Below the pieces are notes generated by a model. That model saw only the letters and a list, made by a program, of their open reading frames with translations. It made no database searches and was not told where the DNA came from. A stretch of DNA of 64,000 bases from Chitinimonas prasina (GTDB lineage: Bacteria > Pseudomonadota > Gammaproteobacteria > Burkholderiales > Chitinimonadaceae): positions 1,516,117 to 1,580,116 of the forward strand of contig NZ_BSOG01000001.1 in the NCBI RefSeq assembly GCF_030160395.1. Reading direction: 5' to 3'. The position numbers and the translations under genes are program-made. Below are positions 46,076 through 55,500 of the stretch, in pieces (the first letter of the stretch is position 1; each line of letters opens with the position of its first letter).

Positions 46076-46453
46076 ATGCACGACGGCAACGCCATCAACT
46101 GGTTCGAGATACCGGCCGCTGATTTCGACCGGGCCAAGCGCTTTTACAGCGCCATCTTTGCCTACGACATGCCGGAATGGCCCATGGCGGGCGTGCGCAT
46201 GGGGGTGTTGCCAGGGGGCGAGGGTAAGGTGGGCGGCACCATCATCCATGTTCCCGGCTTCTACAAGCCCTCGCAGGATGGGGTGCTGGTCTATCTGAAC
46301 GGCGGCGATGACCTCAATGTGGTGCTGGCCAGGGTAGAGGGTGCCGGCGGCAAGGTGCTGATCGCCAAGCGGCAGATCAGCGAGGAGATAGGCTATATGG
46401 CGGTTTTTCTCGACAGCGAGGGCAACCGGGTTGCCCTGCATTCGCCCCACTAG
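46076..46453 (+). CDS. VOC (glyoxalase/bleomycin resistance) superfamily protein
   Basis: A 125-residue single-domain VOC protein, starting with INWFEIPAADFDRAKRFYSAIF and ending with VFLDSEGNRVALHSP, the typical paired beta-alpha-beta-beta-beta ends. This group is often annotated as lactoylglutathione-lyase-related, but its substrates are generally unknown and no specific activity can be assigned. A strong ribosome binding site (CAGGAGG) precedes the ATG. The start region shares a short spacer with the divergent riboswitch promoter. Confidence 0.85.
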   Translation: MHDGNAINWFEIPAADFDRAKRFYSAIFAYDMPEWPMAGVRMGVLPGGEGKVGGTIIHVPGFYKPSQDGVLVYLNGGDDLNVVLARVEGAGGKVLIAKRQISEEIGYMAVFLDSEGNRVALHSPH

Positions 46454-46500
46454 CGGGCAGCCCTGCATCAGCGGCTGGACAACTACCGGCCTTCGCCGCG

Positions 46501-46506
46501 TAGAAT
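46501..46506 (+). promoter_or_regulatory. putative -10 element giving a leaderless transcript
   Basis: TAGAAT ends 7 bases before the ATG at 46514. TGGACA at 46476-46481 is a near-consensus -35 with a rather long 19-base spacer. A transcript from it would begin at the start codon. Confidence 0.4.
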
Positions 46507-46513
46507 GGACACC

Positions 46514-46825
46514 ATGCAGATCAAACGTGCCATCGAAGTCTGGGAAAAGGGAATGAACGGTGCGCTAACCGGCCAGTTGCCGGTGGCGGAGACCATTTCG
46601 TCCATCTGGTTGCTACAGTTGTTTGCGGCCGAGCAGCAGCGTCCCGACCCCGACATGGTGCTGTCTTACTTCCTTAACCCCGACAAACTGGTGGCCTTGC
46701 AGCCCTATGTGGCCCAGCAGTTCGATGCCGGCCAGTACGACTATATCCTGACCGCCTACGGTGTACCCAGCGAGCGCGCCCAGGCCGGCATGCCGGCTGC
46801 GGCCGATGAGGAACCCTACGACTAG
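46514..46825 (+). CDS. hypothetical protein
   Basis: A 103-residue soluble protein from ATG 46514 (an ATG at 46505 would add three residues but lies inside the promoter-like TAGAAT). No family was recognised. It is acidic at the C-terminus (AADEEPYD) and mostly helical by eye, with WEKGMNGALTGQLPVAETISS near the start and VLSYFLNPDKLVALQPYVAQQ in the middle. It stands alone between the VOC gene and a terminator hairpin, transcribed rightward toward the converging desaturase-like gene. Codon use resembles neighbours, so it looks like a real gene. Confidence 0.65.
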   Translation: MQIKRAIEVWEKGMNGALTGQLPVAETISSIWLLQLFAAEQQRPDPDMVLSYFLNPDKLVALQPYVAQQFDAGQYDYILTAYGVPSERAQAGMPAAADEEPYD

Positions 46826-46849
46826 GCGCCGGGTAGTGCTTGTTGTTTA

Positions 46850-46881
46850 AACACGGGCGCCCAAACGGCACCCGTGTTCAT
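46850..46881. terminator. terminator-like hairpin
   Basis: AACACGGG (46850-46857) pairs with CCCGTGTT (46871-46878), with a partly paired GC-rich interior and TTCATTG after it. It lies 25 bases after the hypothetical gene. The remaining bases up to 46984 show nothing recognisable. Confidence 0.55.
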
Positions 46882-46984
46882 TGCTGGCGCAGTTTTGCCT
46901 GCCCGATGACCTGCATGGGTCGTCTAGCCGGGTGGCACCCTCCCCCATCCCCGGCGCTAGGCCATGCGCTGCTGAGCGGGCGAT

Positions 46985-47833
46985 CTAGCTGCGGCGCTGC
47001 TGCTTGGCCTGGCTTTCCGCCCACTCCGGCGGTTTCCAGAAATGACGAGGGTCGCGGGTGCGCCAGGCATCGCGGAACATATCGCTCCATTCGTGAAAGG
47101 TCAGGCGCAGCGGATTGTGGCTCTGTATCTGCCGCACGATGCCATAGCGCGGTGCCTCGACTTCCGGCACATAGCTGCCGAACAGCCGGTCCCAGATGAC
47201 CAGCACGCCAGCGTAGTTGCGGTCTATGTACTGCGGGTTGCGGGCATGGTGCACCCGGTGGTTGGAGGGGGTGTTGAACACCTGCTCCAGCCAGCCCAGC
47301 CGGCCTATGGCTTCGGTGTGGACAAAGAACTGGTAGGCCAGGTTGAGTCCGACCACCAGGATGACCAGGTCGGGCGAATAGCCCAGCCATGCCATGGGTA
47401 GCCAGAATAGCCACATGCCTGATATCGGGTAGGTCAGGCTTTGGCGGAATGCGGTGGAGAGATTGAGCCGCTCGCTGGAGTGATGGGCCACATGGCTGGC
47501 CCATAGCCAGCGTACCCTGTGGCTGGCACGGTGAAAGAAGTAGTAGAGGAAATCCTGCAGCAGAAAGGCCAACAGCAGGCTCCACCAGCTAATGGGTAGT
47601 AGTTGCAGGCCATGGGCATGCACCCAGGTGTAGGCTGTCTTGATAAATAAAAGGTTGGCCAGCAGGTCGGCGCCCTGATGCAGCAGGGCCAGGCCAGCGT
47701 TGGACAGGGTATCGACCATGGTGTACTTGGCGATGCCGCGCTTGTGCCAGTACCAGGCCTCCCAGGCGACACAGCCCAAAAAGACGGGTGCCAGAGCAAG
47801 CAGGACCAATCCGGGGTCAAAGCCGAGTTCCAT
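46985..47833 (-). CDS. sterol desaturase/fatty acid hydroxylase family protein
   Basis: A 282-residue integral membrane di-iron enzyme of the fatty acid hydroxylase superfamily. The histidine clusters that bind iron are present in order: FFHRASH, HVAHHSSE, and the pair NHRVHHARN near residue 195, together with several transmembrane helices. Such enzymes hydroxylate or desaturate lipids; the bacterial substrates are mostly unknown, and nothing here identifies one. It is the downstream neighbour of the Gly/Cys-tailed membrane protein gene, 53 bases apart on the same strand, so the two may be co-transcribed. Confidence 0.88.
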   Translation of the reverse strand: MELGFDPGLVLLALAPVFLGCVAWEAWYWHKRGIAKYTMVDTLSNAGLALLHQGADLLANLLFIKTAYTWVHAHGLQLLPISWWSLLLAFLLQDFLYYFFHRASHRVRWLWASHVAHHSSERLNLSTAFRQSLTYPISGMWLFWLPMAWLGYSPDLVILVVGLNLAYQFFVHTEAIGRLGWLEQVFNTPSNHRVHHARNPQYIDRNYAGVLVIWDRLFGSYVPEVEAPRYGIVRQIQSHNPLRLTFHEWSDMFRDAWRTRDPRHFWKPPEWAESQAKQQRRS

Positions 47834-47886
47834 AGTGTTTCCTGGGTGCCTGTGATGAGCTTAAGTGGCTAATAGACAGCGGACGC

Positions 47887-49356
47887 TCAGTCCCCACCAC
47901 CACCGCCACATCCACCGCACCCACCGCCTCCCCCACCATCTGAGCTGGAGCTGTCCGAGCTGTCGCCGCCTGTACTGGTGGTGGTGCTGGTGGTGCTGGA
48001 GTCGGTGTCGGGGGTGGGCCGGTAGACCGGTAGCAGGTACCCCCAAGCCGTCCCTACCAGGGCCGCACTACCCAACCAGGCAAACTGGCGCAGTACCAGA
48101 TCGGGCTGCTGGGGCGAGCTATTGAGTTGCTTCTGCAGCAGTTGCCGGTTGGCTTGCATGGTATCCCTGCCCAGCCGGGTAGTATGCAGGCGACCGCGTT
48201 GGCGTAGCAGGCGCCAGGCGCAGAAGCCGCCGTAGGCCAGAACGATGATGACCAGGATGGCGACCGGCTTATCGCGGCTGATGCCGATGGCGATCTTGAT
48301 CAGGCCCAGCAGCCACAGGGCCGCCATGCCGAAACGGATGGGCAGGACTTGAGCCTGGTACTGGGCATTGCTCAGCAGCAGGCGTTTTTCTTCCAGCTGC
48401 TGGCGCAGCGGGTGAAGTTGCGACCGCAGATAAGGCAGGGCGCGCTGGAACAGACTGGGCTGTTTCTCGCCCTCCCTCAGCAGGCCAAAGACGCTGCGTT
48501 CCAGCGCGGTCTCCGCCAGGCCTATGTCGCCGGTGCGTTGCAGCGTGCCATCGGGCATGGTGTGGATCAGCTGTTGTTGTTCCAGTTTGAGCAGGGCGGT
48601 CTGCAGCACCCGGTGCGGCCCACCTGCCAGATAGGCTGTCTGGTAGGCATCCAGGCTGGGGGGCAGCATGCTGCTGGCGCTGTCATCCCGCCAGCGGCAC
48701 CAACCATGCCAGGCCAGGGAGAACAGCGCGAGCGCCAACAGCGCAGACAGATAAAAGCTAAGGAAATCCGGACCGCTGTAGTTCCACACCCGCCAATCCT
48801 GCAGCACTGCGCAACCGGCCAAGAGGCCGCTGGCGGCAAGGCCGGCCAATAGGTTGCGGGGGCGGGTCAGCGTGGGCTTGGGCAAGCGCCAGTACTGGCG
48901 GGTATCCAGCCGGACAAAGCGGTTGGCGGCAGGCTGGGGCGGCCAGATATCGGCTGGTGGCGCCATGCCGAACAGGCGCCGGTAGCTGGCTAGCGTTTGC
49001 TGGTAGAGATCACGGTAGTGCTTGTCCTGCTGCTGGCCACCACGGCTGGGCTCGTGGTGCAGGGGCTGCCCCAGCACCTGCGGGCAGAAGCGCTCCCAAT
49101 AATCGCGGCTGTCGCACAGGTGCTGATGCCAGGCCTGGTCCACCGCATCGGAAGGCGATGCTACATGGCCGCTGCATAGCGCCAGCAGCACAAAGCGGCG
49201 GTACTCCTGTACCACGCGCGTGGCATAGTCCAGCGACCAGCCATTCTGCCGGGCCAGCTTGCTGCAGAACGGCACCAACTGGTCGGGCTGCTCCAGCGGG
49301 TGAGCCAGAATACGTTGGTATAGCGCCTGTTGGTCGGGTGTCAGCTGGGCTTGCAT
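47887..49356 (-). CDS. TIGR04222-like membrane protein with a glycine-rich-domain-type N-terminus
   Basis: A 489-residue protein of unknown function. Residues 1-150 resemble the plant-type glycine-rich domain protein (GRDP) module: PSDAVDQAWHQHLCDSRDYW, a second His in LGQPLHHEPS and YRRLFGMAPPADIWPP. Two hydrophobic helices follow (about 168-185 and 198-220), then a soluble part with a helix-rich segment. Three more helices lie at about 337-358, 365-385 and 425-443. After a Ser/Thr/Asp linker it ends in GGGGGGCGGCGGGGGD, the Gly/Cys tail seen in TIGR04222-type proteins. The tail could bind metal or be a sorting signal. Function is not established. Confidence 0.8.
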   Translation of the reverse strand: MQAQLTPDQQALYQRILAHPLEQPDQLVPFCSKLARQNGWSLDYATRVVQEYRRFVLLALCSGHVASPSDAVDQAWHQHLCDSRDYWERFCPQVLGQPLHHEPSRGGQQQDKHYRDLYQQTLASYRRLFGMAPPADIWPPQPAANRFVRLDTRQYWRLPKPTLTRPRNLLAGLAASGLLAGCAVLQDWRVWNYSGPDFLSFYLSALLALALFSLAWHGWCRWRDDSASSMLPPSLDAYQTAYLAGGPHRVLQTALLKLEQQQLIHTMPDGTLQRTGDIGLAETALERSVFGLLREGEKQPSLFQRALPYLRSQLHPLRQQLEEKRLLLSNAQYQAQVLPIRFGMAALWLLGLIKIAIGISRDKPVAILVIIVLAYGGFCAWRLLRQRGRLHTTRLGRDTMQANRQLLQKQLNSSPQQPDLVLRQFAWLGSAALVGTAWGYLLPVYRPTPDTDSSTTSTTTSTGGDSSDSSSSDGGGGGGCGGCGGGGGD

Positions 49357-49388
49357 GGCGGTCTCCTGGGAGGGCTTTGAACAGGCGC

Positions 49389-50873
49389 TTACTTGCTGCG
49401 CACGCGGCTCACGGCCTCCACCCAGCCATCATAGAGCGATACGCGCCGTTCGGCTGCCATGGCGGGGCTAAAGTGCTGCTGGCAGGCCCACAGCTGGCTG
49501 ATTTCCTCCAGATTGGCATACAAGCCTATGCCCAGTCCGGCCAGGTAGGCTGCGCCCAAGGCCGTGGTCTCGGTAATGGTGGGGCGTTCCACCGGCGTAT
49601 CCAGCAGGTCGGCCAAAAACTGCATCACCCAGTTGTTGCCCGCCATGCCGCCATCCACACGCAAGGCGGCCGGCAGGGTGGTGCCGTCCGCCCGCATGGC
49701 TTCCAGCAGATCGCGGGTCTGGTAGCAGACCGACTCCAGCGCCGCCCGCACAATGACGGCAATGCCGGAGTCGCGGGTCAGGCCAATGATGGCACCTCGG
49801 GCCTGGGGGTCCCAGTAGGGCGCGCCCAGGCCGGTAAAGGCCGGCACCAGGTAGACACCATGGGTGTCATCCACTTCGCGTGCCCATTTTTCCGATTCGG
49901 CAGCACTGCCTATCAGCTTGACGGCATCGCGCAGCCACTGCACGGCGGCGCCGGCGATAAAGATGCTGCCTTCCAGCGCGAACGTGGGCTGGCCGTCCAG
50001 GCGATACGCCAGGGTGGTGATCAAGCGGTTGCGGGAACGCACCATCTCGCTGCCAGTGTTCATTACCATGAAGCAGCCCGTGCCATAGGTGGACTTGACC
50101 ATGCCTGGCGCAAAGCAGGCCTGGCCCACAGTGGCGGCCTGCTGGTCGCCGGCAACGCCGCGTATGGGGATGGCGGCGCCAAACAGCTCGGGCAGGCTGC
50201 TGCCGTAATCGGCAGCGCAGTCCTGCACCTGCGGCAGCAGGCTGGCGGGCACGCCGAAAAAGGCCAGCAGCTCGGGGTCCCAGTCCTGGGTGTGCAGGTT
50301 GAACAGCAGGGTGCGGCAGGCATTGGTGGCGTCGGTGGCGTGTACTGCCCCACCGGTCAGCTGCCAGATCAGCCAGCTGTCTATGGTGCCGAATGCCAGT
50401 TCGCCAGCCTCGGCCCGCTGCCGGGCGCCGGCTACATGGTCCAGCAGCCAGGCTATCTTGCTGGCAGAGAAATACGGGTCCAGCAGCAGGCCGGTCTTGT
50501 CGGCTAGCCATTGCTCGCGCTCGGGTGTGTGGTGGGCGGCACACCAGGCGGCGGTGCGCCTGTCCTGCCAGACTATGGCCGGATGAATGGGCTGGCCCGT
50601 TTGGCGATCCCACACCACGGTGGTCTCGCGCTGGTTGGTGACGCCGATGGCGGCGATCTCGGTGGCGGCGAGGCCGGCGCCGGCCAGCGCATCCCGCACC
50701 ACGGCCAGGGTGTCTTGCCAGATGCGCAGGGCGTCATGTTCCACCCAGCCATCGGCCGGATAGTGCTGCGGCAGCTCGGTCTGGGCGCGGGCCAGTACCT
50801 TGCCGGCCCGGTCAAACAGCATGGCGCGGGTGCTGGTGGTGCCCTGGTCTATGGACAGGATGGCGTGGGGCAT
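49389..50873 (-). CDS. glpK: glycerol kinase
   Basis: GlpK phosphorylates glycerol to sn-glycerol-3-phosphate with ATP in the cytoplasm. The 494-residue FGGY-family product begins with [16 protein letters not shown] and has [22 protein letters not shown] and [21 protein letters not shown] 50873 gives the conserved start; the frame is open upstream into the divergent promoter region but without similarity. It is divergent from glpD across 116 bases, so the pair probably shares a control region. No glpR repressor or glpF facilitator gene is in the window. Confidence 0.97.
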   Translation of the reverse strand: MPHAILSIDQGTTSTRAMLFDRAGKVLARAQTELPQHYPADGWVEHDALRIWQDTLAVVRDALAGAGLAATEIAAIGVTNQRETTVVWDRQTGQPIHPAIVWQDRRTAAWCAAHHTPEREQWLADKTGLLLDPYFSASKIAWLLDHVAGARQRAEAGELAFGTIDSWLIWQLTGGAVHATDATNACRTLLFNLHTQDWDPELLAFFGVPASLLPQVQDCAADYGSSLPELFGAAIPIRGVAGDQQAATVGQACFAPGMVKSTYGTGCFMVMNTGSEMVRSRNRLITTLAYRLDGQPTFALEGSIFIAGAAVQWLRDAVKLIGSAAESEKWAREVDDTHGVYLVPAFTGLGAPYWDPQARGAIIGLTRDSGIAVIVRAALESVCYQTRDLLEAMRADGTTLPAALRVDGGMAGNNWVMQFLADLLDTPVERPTITETTALGAAYLAGLGIGLYANLEEISQLWACQQHFSPAMAAERRVSLYDGWVEAVSRVRSK

Positions 50874-50989
50874 GGTGTCTCCGATGTGTTGTATTGCCGT
50901 AGTTTTTGTTGTTGGCGTGTCGTTTGGGGCGATTCTAGCAAGTGCTGGGCGTAGCCCCCGCCCTGACCATGGGCTATCTTCACTATGCG

Positions 50990-52483
50990 ATGGAAACGAC
51001 ACAACCTTACGACCTGCTGGTGGTGGGCGGCGGCATCAATGGCACGGGTATCGCCAGCCATGCCAGCCAGGCCGGCCTCAAGGTATTGCTGCTGGAACAG
51101 GGCGACCTGGCCGGTGCGACGTCGTCTGCCTCCAGCAAGCTGATACACGGTGGCCTGCGTTATCTGGAACAGCGGGAATTCCGCTTGGTACGCGAGTCGC
51201 TCAGCGAGCGGGAAGTCTTGCTCAGCATGGCGCCGCACCTGGTGTGGCCACTGGCCTTCGTGCTGCCCCACCATGATGGCCTGCGGCCTGCCTGGCTGAT
51301 CAGGCTGGGCTTGTTCCTGTACGACCATCTGGGCGGGCGAGAGCGCTTGCCGGCATCCTACGGCATCAATCTGCGGCGCCACCCCTGGGGCGGGCCGATC
51401 AAGCCCGGTTTCAAGCGGGGTTTTGTCTATGCCGACTGCTGGGCGGACGATGCCAGGCTGGTAGTGGCCAATGCCATGCAATGCCGCGAGCTGGGCGGTA
51501 CGGTACGAACCCGCACCCGCATGCTGGAAGCGCACCGGGAGGGGCGGCAATGGCGGGTCTCGGTTCAGACGCCAGATGGCGGGACGACAACCGTCTATGC
51601 CCGGGCCTTGGTCAATGCCGCCGGCCCCTGGGTGGAAAAAGTGCTCAAGGGCGGGCTGCGGCTGGGCGCGCGGGATTCTGTCAAACTGGTCAAAGGCAGC
51701 CATATCGTGGTGCCTGCCCTGCATGATGGCCCGCAGGCCTTCATCCTGCAGCACCGCGATGGCCGCATCGCCTTTGTGCTGCCCTATGAGCAGGGCTATA
51801 GCCTGATAGGCACTACCGATGTCGTGCACCATGGCGAACCGGGCGAGGTGGCGTGTTCGGATGAAGAGGTAAGCTACCTCTGCCAGCTGGTGGGGGAGTA
51901 CTTCGAACGTCCGCCTCAGCCTGTCGAAGTGCTGTGGCGCTACGCTGGCGTGCGGCCTTTGTATGATGACCAGAGCGACAACCCGTCGGCCATCACCCGC
52001 GACTACACCCTGCGGCTGGACCAGGGCGGCGCTCCGGTGCTGTCGGTATTCGGGGGCAAGCTGACCACCTATCGGCAGTTGGCACGCCATGCATTGCAGC
52101 ATCTGAAGCCGTATTTCGAGCGTATGCAACTGCCTGCCCAATCCGCCGTGCTACCGGGTGGTGTCATGCACGGTGCCGATTTCGAGGCGTTCTACCAGGA
52201 AGCCTGTGTGCGCTATGGCGGCTTGCCGGCGAGCCTGGTGTACCGGTTGGCGCGGCAGTTTGGCGACCGGCTGATGCTGGTGCTGGGTACTGCCAATAGC
52301 GTAGCCGAGCTGGGCCGGCATTTTGGGGCCGAGCTGTATGAGTGCGAGGTGCGCTATCTGATGCGGGAAGAATGGGCGCAGACGGCTGATGACATATTGT
52401 GGCGCCGGACCAAGCGTGGCTTGCATATGACGGCGTCGGAACGGCAGGGTCTGGCTGACTGGTTGCTGGCACAGGCTGGCTGA
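50990..52483 (+). CDS. glpD: aerobic glycerol-3-phosphate dehydrogenase
   Basis: GlpD is a membrane-associated FAD enzyme that oxidises glycerol-3-phosphate to dihydroxyacetone phosphate and passes electrons to quinone. The 497-residue product has the FAD-binding loop [15 protein letters not shown] near its start, [17 protein letters not shown], and [12 protein letters not shown] and [16 protein letters not shown] 50990 is chosen because it places the FAD loop at the usual distance; earlier in-frame starts lie in the promoter region. It completes the glycerol pathway begun by the divergent glpK. Confidence 0.96.
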   Translation: METTQPYDLLVVGGGINGTGIASHASQAGLKVLLLEQGDLAGATSSASSKLIHGGLRYLEQREFRLVRESLSEREVLLSMAPHLVWPLAFVLPHHDGLRPAWLIRLGLFLYDHLGGRERLPASYGINLRRHPWGGPIKPGFKRGFVYADCWADDARLVVANAMQCRELGGTVRTRTRMLEAHREGRQWRVSVQTPDGGTTTVYARALVNAAGPWVEKVLKGGLRLGARDSVKLVKGSHIVVPALHDGPQAFILQHRDGRIAFVLPYEQGYSLIGTTDVVHHGEPGEVACSDEEVSYLCQLVGEYFERPPQPVEVLWRYAGVRPLYDDQSDNPSAITRDYTLRLDQGGAPVLSVFGGKLTTYRQLARHALQHLKPYFERMQLPAQSAVLPGGVMHGADFEAFYQEACVRYGGLPASLVYRLARQFGDRLMLVLGTANSVAELGRHFGAELYECEVRYLMREEWAQTADDILWRRTKRGLHMTASERQGLADWLLAQAG

Positions 52484-52522
52484 GCCGGCGCCAGTTTGTC
52501 AGGGGATGTTGCCGACTGAAAC

Positions 52523-52551
52523 GAACACGCCCCGCATTGCGGGGCGTGTTC
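52523..52551. terminator. bidirectional terminator between glpD and chpA
   Basis: A perfect 13-bp stem GAACACGCCCCGC/GCGGGGCGTGTTC with a 3-base ATT loop lies 39 bases after the glpD stop and 21 bases after (on the minus strand) the chpA stop. ATTTC follows on the plus side and GTTTC on the minus side. It probably stops both converging transcripts. Confidence 0.8.
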
Positions 52552-52572
52552 ATTTCAGCTTGCTGGCCTGTG

Positions 52573-55500
52573 TCAGGCTGTGGGCTGTTCTTCGCCGATC
52601 AGGCGACGGATATGCTCCAGCAACTCGTCTTCCTGGTAAGGCTTGCCCAGGAAGGCGTTGACGCCCAGTTCGAACGCATAGTTCTTGTGCTTGTCGGCAG
52701 TACGCGAGGTGATCATGATGATGGGGATGTCGCGCGTGTCGGCATTCAGACGCAGGTTACGCGTCAGTTCAAAGCCATCCATACGCGGCATTTCCACGTC
52801 CAGCAGCATCACCGCCGGGCGGATGTCCTGCAACTTCTGCAGCGCATCCACGCCGTCCTTGGCGGTCTCCACCTGATAGCCTTCGCGGGCCAACAGGCGG
52901 CCGGTGATCTTGCGCACAGTCAACGAATCATCCACCACCATGACCAGCGGGGCGATCTGCAGGATCTCCTCGGGGGCCGGTGCGCTGGCAGCCATAGCGG
53001 CATCGAAGTCGGCCACCGGGGCCTCGGCGCGACGCTGCAGCAGGGCCAGCGGGTTGATGATGAGCACGATCTCGCCGTTACCCAGCACGGTAGCGCCGGC
53101 GATACCAGCCACCCGCACCAGTTGCGGCCCAATGTTCTTCACCACAACTTCCTGGTTCTTCACCAGTTCGTCGACATGAACAGCAATGCGGCTGATACCG
53201 GAGCGCAGCAACATGATGGTGTTGTAGCGCTTCTGCTCGGGCTGGCTGTCGTAATCACCCAGCAGGCGAGGCAGGTAGTGGAAGGGATAGACATTGCCCT
53301 GCCACTCGGCCTGATGCCTTTGGTACAGTTGGTTGAGCGGATCAACCTTCAGTTCTTGCACCTGTTCCACCATCACAGAGGGGATGGCGTAGAGCTTGCC
53401 GGCAACCTTGACCAGCACGGCCTGGGTGACTGCCAGCGTCAGCGGCAGGTGGATGGTGAAGGTGGTGCCACGACCGGCTTCGGAGGTCACTTCAACGCGA
53501 CCGCCCAAATCCTCGATCTCGCTCTTGACCACGTCCATGCCTATGCCGCGGCCCGACAGCTGGGTCACCGCACTGGCGGTAGAGAAGCCGGCTTCGAAGA
53601 TCAGGCCCATGATATGGGCGTCGGTGTACTCGCCACCGGCTTCGATCAAGCCTTTCTCCACACCCTTCTGGCGTATGCGCTCGATGTCGAGACCCGCACC
53701 GTCGTCGCGCAGCACCAGTACCAGTTCGTTACCTTCCTGGCGGGCTTCCACCACGATTTCGCCGAACTCGTTCTTGCCCTTGGCCAGACGCTGGTCAGGC
53801 GTCTCGAGGCCATGGTCGATGGCGTTGCGCAGCATGTGCTCGAACGGCGACACCATTTTCTCCAGCACGCCCCGGTCAATCTCGGCACGGCCACCGCGCA
53901 ACTCCAGGTTCACCTTCTTGCTGGTTTCCTTACCAGTCTGGCGCACCAGCCGATACAGGCGTTCCGATACCGAGGAGAACGGCACCATGCGCACGCGCAT
54001 CAGTTCTTGCTGCAGGTCACGCGTCATGCGGGCCTGCTGGGTCAGCGCGGCACTGGATTCGTCCAGGTTCTTCAACAGGTTGTGCTGCACCGTGGCCACG
54101 TCATTGACGCTTTCGGCCATGAAGCGGGTGAGTTCCTGCAAACGACTGAAGCGGTCGAATTCCAGCGGGTCGAAGTCAGGCAGGTCGGTGGCATGGGCCA
54201 TCCGCGACTGCATCTGCGATTCGGCCTGAATTTCAATCTCGCGCAACTGACCCCGCAGACGGGCCACGTTATCGGTCAGATCCAGCAAGGAGCGCTTGAG
54301 CGCCAGCATTTCGGATTCGATACGGGTACGCGAAATCGACACTTCGCCCGCCTGGTTGACCAGGCGGTCGACCAAGTCGGAGCGCACCCGTATGCTGGAC
54401 TTGCCGGCATCGGGGTCGACCAGGCCCAGGGCCGGAGCGGTGCGGGCTGCCTGGCCCGGCTGTGCCGTGGCGATACGGCTGGCTTCGGATGCGGCCGATG
54501 CAGCCACCATGGCGGCGATATCAGCTTGTTCCTCGGCCTCGGCGGCGGCTTCAGGCTCGCCGTTGATCAGCCTGTCCTGCAGCTCGGTGATGGCATCGAA
54601 GTCGAGATCGAGTTCATCGAGCAGGGCGATGGAGAGATGCTCGCCGGCATTGAGCAGGCGGGTTTCCATATTGTGGGTGGCTTCACCCATGCGCATGGCG
54701 CCGGCCATGCGCGCACTGCCCTTGAGCGTATGCAGTACCCGCTTGAGTGAATCATGGGTCTCGGTGTTGTTGGGTTCACCGCGCAGCGCGCGCAGATCGG
54801 CCGACAACTGCGGCAGCAGCTCCTGCATTTCTTCCAGGAAGATAGGCAGCAACTGCTCGTCCAGCTCATCCTTGACATGGATATCGCCCAGGCGATCCGG
54901 CGTGGCCAGATGCATGACGCTGCCCACACCATCCTGCTCGGCAGGCGTGGGGGCGGTGGCCAGCGTGGTTTCTTCCTCCAGAGGCTCAAATATCGCCGTC
55001 GGGATGACGAATTCCTCGACCGCCGGTGTCGCTGCCTCGGCCTCGGCCACCTCCAGCACGATTGCTTCGTCCACCGCCGCCAGCGGAATAGCTTCCAGCA
55101 TGGCTTCGGCGGCCGGAATGGCCTGTACGTCCTCGGCGATCTCGTCCAATACCAGCGGACTGTCGATGTCCTCGGCCGGCAGTTCGGCGGCAGGCGCCAC
55201 CAACTCGGCCGGTTCATCGGCAACGGCTAGCAACTCTGGCGTGGACTCGGTCAGATCCAGCGACAGTTCGGACAGCAACTCGGCACCCGGGAGTTCTTCC
55301 ACCACCAGTGCAACCGGGGTGTCCTCGTCGGCGGTCAGTTCTGCTTCCAGGTCGACCAGATCGGCTTCTACCTCGGCCTCGTCTGCTGCCACCGGGGCGT
55401 CGATACTGACATCGGGCAGGGCCAGCTCATCCAGCGACAGGTCGAGCACATCGGAGCTGTCTGCCGTAGCGCTCAGGCCATCTGCCGGGGTGTCGGCCTC

